From 630D-37 sp037447295 (GTDB lineage: Bacteria; Chloroflexota; Anaerolineae; Anaerolineales; Villigracilaceae), in NCBI GenBank assembly GCA_037447295.1, contig JBBIGZ010000089.1, forward strand, positions 1-11,279: a stretch of 11,279 bases of DNA, written 5' to 3'. Position 1 is the stretch's first letter. Each line of letters begins with the position of its first letter. This document shows positions 1 through 6,205 of the stretch, piece after piece. The notes beneath the pieces were generated by a model. It was not told the origin of the DNA. It worked only from the letters and a program-made list of their open reading frames with translations, and ran no database searches. The translations under genes were made by a program, and so were the position numbers.

Positions 1-2
1 TG

Positions 3-317
3 GATATCTTAATTGACAACGCTGTGGAAGCCACAGCAGAACTGCCTGAACGTAAGATCGTCATTGGCAGTCAACGACGCGACAAACATGCCGAAATTTT
101 GATCACCGACAGCGGTCACGGAATACCGCCTGCTGTATTGGAATGCCTCTTTCGCGAGCCGATTAAAAAACCACAGGGCGCCAAAGGGCTGGGAATTGGG
201 CTTCTGCTGGCGCAGACGATCGTGCAGACATATAGCGGAACAATCTCTTGCCGCGAGACAGGGCCAACGGGCACAACGATGGTGATTTCATTCCCATTAG
301 AAATATATAAACGATGA
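3..317 (+). CDS. Histidine kinase, C-terminal ATPase domain (5' end outside window)
   Basis: The reading frame is open from the first complete codon at base 3, so this is the last 104 codons of a longer gene. It shows the full set of HATPase_c motifs. The N box is DNAVEA at visible residues 5-10, with the Mg-binding Asn at 6. The G1 box is DSGHG at 36-40, an F-box-like ECLF lies at 47-50, and the G2 box GLGIG is at 62-66. These form the ATP pocket that phosphorylates a histidine in the missing upstream half. The GTG at base 24 falls inside the N box and cannot be a true start. The stop overlaps the next gene's ATG by 4 bases, so the kinase is probably co-translated with the three receiver proteins that follow, which are its likely phosphorylation targets. 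Sensor and histidine-acceptor domains cannot be seen here. Confidence 0.9.
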   Translation, partial: DILIDNAVEATAELPERKIVIGSQRRDKHAEILITDSGHGIPPAVLECLFREPIKKPQGAKGLGIGLLLAQTIVQTYSGTISCRETGPTGTTMVISFPLEIYKR

Positions 318-685
318 TGGCAAATTTTCTACTGATCACCAACACAAGTCAAACAGGATGGTTATCCAGTTTTGTGAAAACACTTGCTCCTTTAGGGAAT
401 GTGCAAGCCGCGACAGAAAAAAATGCAAACGAAGAATTCTTGAAACGTCCATACGAATTGGTTATCATAGATGCTGCTACTGTCGAAGAGCCGGTATCCT
501 TAGCGCAGAAATTTTACAAACTTAAGCCAGATGTGCGGGTTGCTGTAATGACAACCATACCAACTTGGCGCGAGGCACGTGATATTTTGCGCGCAGGGGT
601 TGTGGACTATTTCCCGCGTACACTATCTGGCCAAGAGTTGCTTGTAACGATCAGGACAATTCTCCAAGAGGAAATCAACCAATGA
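314..685 (+). CDS. Small degenerate receiver-domain protein
   Basis: A 123-residue protein with the length and alternating strand/helix pattern of a single receiver (CheY-like) domain and nothing else. The strand ending VIID places Asp53 at the phosphoacceptor position, and MTT (79-81) matches the conserved Thr/Ser strand. The acidic pair normally following the first strand is replaced by Thr-Asn (LLITN, 6-10), so Mg binding should be poor. The conserved Lys near the end is replaced by Pro-Arg (FPRT, 100-103). It may therefore be a non-phosphorylated or phosphorylation-independent protein-interaction module. It starts within the upstream kinase stop (ATGA overlap, no clear ribosome binding site) and overlaps the next gene the same way, so it belongs to one translationally coupled operon. 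Receiver fold is well supported; its function is not known. Confidence 0.8.
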   Translation: MMANFLLITNTSQTGWLSSFVKTLAPLGNVQAATEKNANEEFLKRPYELVIIDAATVEEPVSLAQKFYKLKPDVRVAVMTTIPTWREARDILRAGVVDYFPRTLSGQELLVTIRTILQEEINQ

Positions 686-1353
686 CTCAGACGGCCATTC
701 TATTTGCTGACAATGATAGAGATTTTATTGAGACGTGGGCAGAATTCCTGCAGAATGAAGGCTATCGTGTTATTGCGGCATTCTCACCTGCCGAGGCGCG
801 AAGCAAACTTGGACAGGAGCACGTGGATGCTGCTGTGATAGATATTCGCCTTGTGAACGACGATGACGAGAAAGATAATACCGGCATAGAACTAGCCAAA
901 GAAATATGCCGCTCTGTACCGGTTTTGCTCCTTACAGGTTATCCTTCTGTAGAATATGCGCGTCAAGTGTTGAAACCTCAATTAGATGGGCTGCCAATAG
1001 CCTATGATTTCATCGCCAAACAAGAGGGACCAGAAGCGATGTTGACGACTATCAAGCGTACCCTTGATCTTGCAAAGCACAGAGATTTTTCTAAACGACC
1101 AGCAGAGAAAAGCATTTATCGGCGTAAGTTGCGCCTTTTCTTCTCACGTGCACTTACTGCTGTGTTTGTAACCTTTCCCCGTACCATTGGTCGTTTTATC
1201 CTTGAGATCGGGGGGCGTCAACCAAGTGATCCCACCGCAACCTTGTTTGGTTATGTCATTGTTGTCTTTGTTATTCTTGTGTTGCTAGGTGTTCGTGTGA
1301 ATACAGTGATTGGTTGGTTTGTAAATGTGTGGCGATTCTTTTTCCCACAGTAA
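682..1353 (+). CDS. Receiver-domain protein with C-terminal membrane anchor
   Basis: A 223-residue protein. Residues 4-128 form a canonical receiver domain: acidic pocket Asp10/Asp12 (FADND), phosphoacceptor Asp54 (VIDIR), Thr85 (LLLTG) and Lys113 (IAKQ). An acidic insertion, NDDDEKD, follows the phosphoacceptor strand and is shared with the receiver of the next gene. After a basic linker rich in Arg/Lys (about 133-170), residues 189-206 form a strongly hydrophobic helix, and a shorter aromatic stretch ends at FFFPQ. There is no DNA-binding or enzymatic output domain. It likely serves as a membrane-tethered phosphoacceptor, for example a phosphate sink, a relay, or a membrane docking site. 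The start overlaps the preceding stop (ATGA), with AGAGGA at 667-672 as a reasonable ribosome binding site. Confidence 0.87.
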   Translation: MTQTAILFADNDRDFIETWAEFLQNEGYRVIAAFSPAEARSKLGQEHVDAAVIDIRLVNDDDEKDNTGIELAKEICRSVPVLLLTGYPSVEYARQVLKPQLDGLPIAYDFIAKQEGPEAMLTTIKRTLDLAKHRDFSKRPAEKSIYRRKLRLFFSRALTAVFVTFPRTIGRFILEIGGRQPSDPTATLFGYVIVVFVILVLLGVRVNTVIGWFVNVWRFFFPQ

Positions 1354-1417
1354 ACTTTGGTAGAGAAGCATGGCGAGATGAAAATAAAGAGTTTCATCCA
1401 AAAGAAAGTTGGTTCCT

Positions 1418-3355
1418 ATGCCTAGAGTAATCCTATTTGCTGACAATGATCAAGATTTTCTTGACACACGCTGCGAATTCTTAAGGCGAGCTGGCTACTC
1501 TGTGTGGTCTGTATCTACTTTTGTCGAGGCACAAAAACTTTTATGCGATGCGTGGTTCCCGTTGGCAATTCTAGACATACGCTTGGTCAATGACGATGAT
1601 GAAAAAGACACAAGTGGCGTGACTCTAGCAAGGGATTCCTCCTTTAGCGCTGTTTGCAAGATTATCCTGACCGGTTTTCCAAATCAATCGTCTACACGAG
1701 ATGCATTGCGACCCATACCTGAAGGAGGGCCTCCTGTTTTGGACTATGTAGCCAAGCAAGATGGCCCTGATGCTCTACTCAATGCAATACAGACTGCTTT
1801 TGCCCACTACGTCCATATCAACTGGTCCCTCGACATTGATTGGAAGGCCACCACTCCTCACGATCTGGTTTGGCGTATCGACCCTGCTGTGGAAGGCGAA
1901 CGCCTTCTCAACCGCGCCGAAGAACTGGAAGACCTTTTCCGCCGCCTGTTCTATGAAAAAGATCATCTCCAGGTCGAGCGTTTGCTCTGGCAGCAAGATG
2001 GGCGGGCGGCGCTGGTTGTGTTCGCGTTCAAGGAAGGAGCCAGACCCGAATCGTTCGTGGTCGTCTGCGGGGAAAACGCGGCTATTCGTCAGGAGGCGAG
2101 ACGTTTTGATGAGGTCGCTCCCAAAGCCGCAGGGGAAAGTGGTACCGTCTTGCCCGAAGCTATGCGGGCCGAGACGACCCATTTTGCCGCCAATGCCTAT
2201 ACCCTGACGGGAAATGATCTGGAGAGCGTTCAGACGCTCTGGGATTTATATCGTTCTGGCTCCGAGAAGACCTTCAATGCTGTTTTGAATGCTCTATATC
2301 AGGAGACGTTGAAAGCCTGGCATCAGGACAAATCTATTCCTTTCGGCGCTGAAATTGCAAATGGTCTATATAGGCAGCGCTTGCAATTGGCTGGCAAGGA
2401 AGAATACTTTGAAGAGCGTTTCCGGACGGTAGAAAAACAATCTCCAAGGCTGGGAGTGCATATTGAACGAAAGGGTGAAGAGCTCGTTGTACATTTCAAA
2501 CAACAATCCGTCCAGTATGCTAATCCCCTTCCTCTGCTATTGAATCTTATCGATTCTGAACAAACAGATTTTTTGGTCACGACACCTGGAATGCTCTCTG
2601 GTGAGAATATCCTGACCGATGGTCAGCACGCCTGGTTGACTGATTTTGCCTGGGCCGGTTTGGCGCCCTCCCTTTGGAATTTCGTTGCGCTGGAGGCGGC
2701 CATTCGTTTCGATTGGGTGGAGACAAAAGATGTACAGCGGCGCTTCGAGTTGGAAAAATGCCTGATCTTTAGCAATTTTGCCAGACCAGACACTCGCGAT
2801 TTGGAACCATCGGTGCGCAAAGTTGCAGGCGCTATCTCTACTATAAGGAGACTCGCGGCGCGGGTAGTAGGCCGAAACGAGATGGAGTATCAGCGCGGCT
2901 TGTTTTTCCACGCCGCATCTCGCCTAGTCAACTTCAATCCTGCCAGTCCTCTCAAAGATACGGAGTTGGCGCGACTGGCCCATATTGTGATCTCGATGTC
3001 CATGCTGGCAGCCAAAATTTTGGAGAGCCAAAATGAGACGACAGACTCCGTAGTGGGTCAGATTGAAAAAATTTATATTGTAGATACTGTTGCTCACAAG
3101 ATCATGGTGGGAAAACGGGAAATCAGACTCACGGCCCAGGAATTCAGGTTATTTGAGTACCTGTTCCAAAACGCCAATCGAGTATGTACGAAAGAAGATC
3201 TGGTTCGGAATGTACTTAAGGATGAGCATTATTCGGAAGATTACCTCCCTACCTTGATTGGACGCCTTCGCAAAACCATGGGGGATGATCCTAAAGAGCC
3301 AAAGTTTGTAATCACCGAAGCGGGTGTTGGTTATCGCTTGAATAATCCTGAATGA
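1418..3355 (+). CDS. Response regulator: receiver, phosphotransferase-like pseudokinase, OmpR-type winged helix
   Basis: A 645-residue protein counted from ATG 1418. That ATG sits 9 bases after AAAGAAAG and fits better than the in-frame TTG at 1409. Residues 1-125 are an intact receiver: Asp9/Asp11, phosphoacceptor Asp53, Thr85 and Lys113, with the same NDDDEKD insertion as the preceding protein. Residues about 150-535 resemble an aminoglycoside-phosphotransferase/kinase fold. VVVCGENAAIRQEA fits the ATP-strand region and SGENILTDG...WLTDF fits the catalytic and metal loops. The strand Lys appears replaced by Val216, and the usual HGD loop reads TPGM, so it is probably inactive. Residues 552-642 are a Trans_reg_C winged helix (REIRLTAQEFRLFEYL ... 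GVGYRLN). From memory, the middle part resembles the TCAD9-type domain described in NTP-dependent conflict systems; this is unverified. It is likely the DNA-binding output of the operon. Confidence 0.85.
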   Translation: MPRVILFADNDQDFLDTRCEFLRRAGYSVWSVSTFVEAQKLLCDAWFPLAILDIRLVNDDDEKDTSGVTLARDSSFSAVCKIILTGFPNQSSTRDALRPIPEGGPPVLDYVAKQDGPDALLNAIQTAFAHYVHINWSLDIDWKATTPHDLVWRIDPAVEGERLLNRAEELEDLFRRLFYEKDHLQVERLLWQQDGRAALVVFAFKEGARPESFVVVCGENAAIRQEARRFDEVAPKAAGESGTVLPEAMRAETTHFAANAYTLTGNDLESVQTLWDLYRSGSEKTFNAVLNALYQETLKAWHQDKSIPFGAEIANGLYRQRLQLAGKEEYFEERFRTVEKQSPRLGVHIERKGEELVVHFKQQSVQYANPLPLLLNLIDSEQTDFLVTTPGMLSGENILTDGQHAWLTDFAWAGLAPSLWNFVALEAAIRFDWVETKDVQRRFELEKCLIFSNFARPDTRDLEPSVRKVAGAISTIRRLAARVVGRNEMEYQRGLFFHAASRLVNFNPASPLKDTELARLAHIVISMSMLAAKILESQNETTDSVVGQIEKIYIVDTVAHKIMVGKREIRLTAQEFRLFEYLFQNANRVCTKEDLVRNVLKDEHYSEDYLPTLIGRLRKTMGDDPKEPKFVITEAGVGYRLNNPE

Positions 3356-3379
3356 AATACACTCTTTGCGACCCTTTTC

Positions 3380-3410
3380 AAGGCCTGACAGGAAATTGTC
3401 AGGCCTTTTT
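3380..3410 (+). terminator. Intrinsic terminator of the signalling operon
   Basis: A perfect 11-bp stem (3380-3390 with 3397-3407, core AGGCCTGACA/TGTCAGGCCT) with a 6-base loop runs directly into a T tract ending at 3410. It lies 25 bases after the stop of the winged-helix regulator. It separates that operon from the membrane protein gene at 3546. Confidence 0.9.
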
Positions 3411-3545
3411 GATCATTAAGTTGGCGCAGCATTCGCTTTTGTGGGGAATATGGCAGGTAAATGAAAAGAACCTTGAAGGCGATATTCGGAAATAATCAAA
3501 ATGAAATTGTCGGTTGCCCTGTTGGGCTAGAGAAAGGAGAGCGCC

Positions 3546-4268
3546 ATGATCGTACAAAACAGTCCTACCCCTTGGGTGGTGTTCGCCTTGATTGCTATGA
3601 TAGTCTGCGGCATTCTTGGCATAGGGATTGGATTAAATCCCTTCGGCCCCAGCCAAGAGGTGAGAGATCAAATGGCTCAAACGCAAATGGCGGTTGCGAT
3701 TCGCTCTACGGAAAATGCCATGAATGCCGCCGCGACGCCACAAGCAGTTTATGCTCAACAGACAGCCGTTGTGGCTCAATTGACGGCCATTCCAATCCAG
3801 CAAACTGCTACCCAAATTTCCAGCATGGCTGAAGTTGAAGAAGCGCGATCCCGCGCTACTCAAACAGCCATTGCTGGCGAAGCGATTAACAAGCAACTGG
3901 CTATTCAAGCCACTCAGACTGCGCTGGCTTGGAATCAGCAAATGGCGGGCCTATCCGTTGCAGCGACCACTACGGCATTGGCGCGAAGTCAAAGCGTGGA
4001 ACAGACAACAGAAAGCGGCGGTCTGATTGTTGCTGGTCTTGGAGTGTTCAGCCTCTTTGGTTGGATCTTCACTCGTGCAGTTACTCAGATTATCCGCGCA
4101 CGTGCTGAAGAGAAACAGGCACAGGCTCAGTTCCTTGCTGAACAGCGGCGCATGGTAGCAATGCGTGCCTCACTACAGAGTCATAATGGACATAAGCCCA
4201 ACCATTCATTAGCAGGTTCTCCTCTCAAGAACCCCAGCCAAATTTACAAATTGCCAAGGGCCGAATAA
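3546..4268 (+). CDS. Two-helix membrane protein with Ala/Thr/Gln-rich repeat region, function unknown
   Basis: A 240-residue protein not assignable to a characterised family. A hydrophobic helix spans about residues 9-30 and a second about 158-177. Between them lies a long Ala/Thr/Gln-rich, probably helical segment with repeated ATQTA motifs (104-108 and 122-126) and related QQTA/TAT units. After the second helix comes a charged, helix-prone stretch (ARAEEKQAQAQFLAEQRR, about 185-202) and a polar Ser/Asn/Pro tail. Both ends could lie on the same side, with the repeat segment on the other. AAAGGAG at 3533-3539, 6 bases before the ATG, is an excellent ribosome binding site and fixes the start. 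It stands alone between two terminators, so it is a single-gene transcription unit. The repeat style recalls Chloroflexota membrane proteins, but this is only an impression. Confidence 0.75.
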   Translation: MIVQNSPTPWVVFALIAMIVCGILGIGIGLNPFGPSQEVRDQMAQTQMAVAIRSTENAMNAAATPQAVYAQQTAVVAQLTAIPIQQTATQISSMAEVEEARSRATQTAIAGEAINKQLAIQATQTALAWNQQMAGLSVAATTTALARSQSVEQTTESGGLIVAGLGVFSLFGWIFTRAVTQIIRARAEEKQAQAQFLAEQRRMVAMRASLQSHNGHKPNHSLAGSPLKNPSQIYKLPRAE

Positions 4269-4341
4269 AGCGACACCTTTTCTGTGGGTTTTCTGGAACA
4301 ATGCGGCTTAGCGATAGGTGTTGCTTGAAAGGTCATCAAAA

Positions 4342-4380
4342 GAGCGAGCGGCCATTAGAGAGTGGCCGCTCGCTTGTTTG
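4342..4380. terminator. Bidirectional terminator between convergent genes
   Basis: A 12-bp perfect stem (4343-4354 with 4363-4374, AGCGAGCGGCCA/TGGCCGCTCGCT) with an 8-base loop. The + strand has a modest T-rich tail (TTGTTT). The minus strand has CTTTTGAT after the stem. It serves the + gene ending at 4268 and the minus gene ending at 4434. Confidence 0.85.
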
Positions 4381-4433
4381 AAATGCGATAATCTGTCGAA
4401 AGCAGCACGCATGACGCTATCGAATTGAATTTT

Positions 4434-5657
4434 TTACCCCTCCTCAAACTCATGCCCCTTGAACTTCAACGTGTTGCAATTCTCGGAGACAATCCGAACA
4501 CGGTCTTTGGGGATGCCGTTGGGGACTTCAACGTTGATTTCGAGGGTGATTTTTGCTTTTGCGCCTACCAGGCTGGTGAGATGAGCGATGATTTCGTCGG
4601 CAATGCGCCCGGCGTCCCGCCCGATGCGGGTTGGGTCGAGTTCCACCGAACCGTGGAAGCGGCGCAGCGCGCGAGGCGCGGATTTGCCCGTCAACGCAGG
4701 CGAAATTACGCCAGCCAGGGTCTCACTGACCGCTCCGCTGGGTTGGGATGAGGCAGGTTTCAGGTCTGGCTGCGATGCGGCTTCTTCATCGAGCTGTTTT
4801 TGAGCGGCTTCTGGCTTGACCAGCACGCTCGCCCCGTCCAAAGTAACAGCAGGGTTGACGCCTGCAACCAGGCCGACGTATTTGCCATCGTCGCGGACCG
4901 CCGAGGCATACGCGAAGAAATCCTTCCAAGTCAGGGAACCAACGCCCGCGCGGACGGCGTCAATCAAGACCTGTTCGTCTTTGATGCGGGAAAGGTAGAG
5001 ATATTGGGCGAAATATTCCCAAATTTGCCTGACGCTCAGATGGTTTTGATCTTTCCACAGCCACTTTTCCAGTTCCATGCGAAGCAGGGCGGGCGACCAA
5101 GAGGTAATCATCTGCTGGTCATTGATGAGTTTTCTGGAAGCGCGCCCGACCAGATTCTCTCCCTGAAGGCGATGACTCTGCCAGACGACAGCGCCAGTCC
5201 CTTCCTGCGTAGGAACGAGCAAGTAGCAGTACGTTTCTCGGAGACGCTCGGTAATCGTCTCTTCAAGATTCGCGAGTTGGTTCTTGACTTGACGCTGGGT
5301 GGCGTGGTCCAGATTTAGTTGTTCCTTTTCGTCGTCAATCGAAGTCCATGCCAGCCAGGAGCGGACTGCCTGCTGTAATTCGGGCAATCGGTCTGCATCT
5401 GCCGCCAAGAACAGCAGCATGTTGCGGTACAGGCGCGAGCTGCTGCCTCTGTGTTCGAGGATTTCTTGAGTGGCTTGTAGCGCCGCGCTTTCGCCGCTGC
5501 GGGCTCGATGCGGATATTTTGGCGAGAGAATGACCAGACGGCAGGATTTTTCATCCGGCACGTCGTTGCTTTCGGACGGCGCGACATGGACCGTGGAAAA
5601 CTTTCCGCGGTCGCGCGCAATCGTCTGACGCAGACGGCGGATGATTTCGTCCTCCAC
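4434..5657 (-). CDS. C-terminal fragment of a DUF499-family ATPase (N-terminally truncated, probable pseudogene)
   Basis: The 407 residues match, from family memory, the C-terminal part of DUF499 ATPases, which are normally about 1000 residues or more with an N-terminal AAA+ domain. Recognisable stretches are EIIRRLRQTI followed by HVAPSESNDVPDE near the start, VILSPKYPH, and the end module FHGSVELDPTRIGRDAGRIADEIIAHL (334-360) up to the LKFKGHEFEE tail. A Gln/Ser/Pro-rich linker (about 283-333) precedes that module. There is no Walker A or Walker B. The GTG at 5657 is not a genuine start: in-frame codons upstream read ERKPDVV and look family-like to about 5690, where the sequence becomes antisense to a different gene. 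DUF499 proteins are associated with anti-phage gene clusters containing DUF1156 methyltransferases and helicases; none of these partners is in the window. The fragment is probably non-functional. Confidence 0.78.
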   Translation of the reverse strand: MEDEIIRRLRQTIARDRGKFSTVHVAPSESNDVPDEKSCRLVILSPKYPHRARSGESAALQATQEILEHRGSSSRLYRNMLLFLAADADRLPELQQAVRSWLAWTSIDDEKEQLNLDHATQRQVKNQLANLEETITERLRETYCYLLVPTQEGTGAVVWQSHRLQGENLVGRASRKLINDQQMITSWSPALLRMELEKWLWKDQNHLSVRQIWEYFAQYLYLSRIKDEQVLIDAVRAGVGSLTWKDFFAYASAVRDDGKYVGLVAGVNPAVTLDGASVLVKPEAAQKQLDEEAASQPDLKPASSQPSGAVSETLAGVISPALTGKSAPRALRRFHGSVELDPTRIGRDAGRIADEIIAHLTSLVGAKAKITLEINVEVPNGIPKDRVRIVSENCNTLKFKGHEFEEG

Positions 5658-5681
5658 AACATCGGGTTTGCGTTCATAAAT

Positions 5682-5930
5682 AGCGGCGCGGTCTACCTCG
5701 GCGTGTTGAGTTTGCTTGCCCTCCAGCCCTCGGCTTTGCTCGGTTATGGTTATCTCGTTCTGTACAATCTGATCTTCGTCTTACCGCTGGTTGTGATTCT
5801 CGCGGCTGCCTCCGCCCGTCCGACTTTGAATCGTCTCGCGCATTGGAATCTGCATCACAAGGAATGGGTGCGGCTGGCGCTCGGCGGCGGCGTGGTTGTG
5901 ATGGGACTCTTGATCCTGGCGACGGTTTGA
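5682..5930 (+). pseudogene. 3' remnant of a CcdA/DsbD-like transmembrane protein gene
   Basis: From about 5682 the + frame reads SGAVYLGVLSLLA, then YLVLYNLIFVLPLVVIL, then a polar stretch with LAHWNLHHKEWVRLAL and a final hydrophobic helix GGGVVVMGLLILATV. This matches the C-terminal helices of the cytochrome c biogenesis (CcdA/GAP-type) thiol-redox membrane family, where the YNLxFVLPL helix is typical. The N-terminal helices, including the Cys-containing ones, are absent. The same frame stays open leftward to 5508, but that part is the antisense of the DUF499 fragment and has no membrane character. No plausible start codon with a ribosome binding site lies at the joint. I read it as the surviving tail of a gene broken by recombination at about 5680-5690. 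The stop overlaps a small downstream ORF (TGATG). Confidence 0.65.
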
Positions 5931-6025
5931 TGACCTTCGGATCTCTCTTCATGCCGGCGCCGATCGCATTGCCGGTAATGCTTGTTGCGCTACTGGTAAG
6001 CAAACTCAGCGGCAACGACAAATAA
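5930..6025 (+). CDS. Possible 31-residue single-helix membrane peptide
   Basis: An ATG at 5930 overlaps the stop of the CcdA-like remnant as TGATG, an arrangement typical of translational re-initiation. It encodes 31 residues with one hydrophobic helix (about MPAPIALPVMLVALLVSKL) and a polar SGNDK end. No independent ribosome binding site is evident, so if the upstream gene is dead this peptide is probably silent too. It may be a genuine small partner of the former CcdA-like gene. Support is only the overlap and membrane character. Confidence 0.35.
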   Translation: MTFGSLFMPAPIALPVMLVALLVSKLSGNDK

Positions 6026-6096
6026 CAGAGATGCCTTCCATATCCATGGACTACCCCAAGCGGGTGGCCTTACTTTATATTGGCCGTCAGGCAGTT

Positions 6097-6129
6097 CGTT
6101 TTCGCGGGGATTCTGCGTAAGCGAAAATG
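6097..6129. repeat. Inverted repeat upstream of the copper operon
   Basis: TTTTCGC (6099-6105) and GCGAAAA (6121-6127) form a perfect 7-bp inverted repeat around a 15-base centre, extendable to 9 bp through one G-T pair. It lies about 55 bases upstream of the candidate -10 box of the copper operon and has no T tract on the + strand. It could be an operator or a chance hairpin. Confidence 0.3.
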
Positions 6130-6179
6130 CCTACTGCTCAATGGGGGATTTAGCGCTGTGCCTCCAGTGCCCTTGCTTC

Positions 6180-6185
6180 TATAAT
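6180..6185 (+). promoter_or_regulatory. Candidate -10 box of the copper operon
   Basis: TATAAT is a perfect consensus -10 hexamer, placed 20 bases before the ATG at 6206 in an AT-rich patch. No good -35 hexamer is found at 16-18 bases upstream, as expected for an activated or regulated promoter. The predicted transcript start near 6192 would leave a leader of about 14 bases holding the ribosome binding site AGGAA (6194-6198). Confidence 0.5.
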
Positions 6186-6205
6186 TGTAATTTAGGAACT
6201 ACAGT

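Noticed and set aside
3411..3545. Search for a promoter before the 240-residue membrane protein gene.
   Set aside because: TTGGCG at 3421 has no -10 box at suitable spacing; nothing supportable beyond the ribosome binding site.
3461..3832. A + strand ORF starting before and overlapping the 240-residue membrane protein gene.
   Set aside because: It overlaps the membrane gene in another frame, has no ribosome binding site and reads as irregular Cys/Arg/Ser-rich sequence; the 3546 start has a strong ribosome binding site.
5508..5681. N-terminal part of the open + frame leading into the CcdA-like remnant.
   Set aside because: It is the antisense of the DUF499 fragment and has no membrane character; only the part after about 5682 resembles a family.
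6053..6065. ACCC/GGGT small palindrome upstream of the copper operon, considered as a CsoR operator.
   Set aside because: Only four bases per arm, and it lies over 110 bases upstream of the -10 box; too weak to call.
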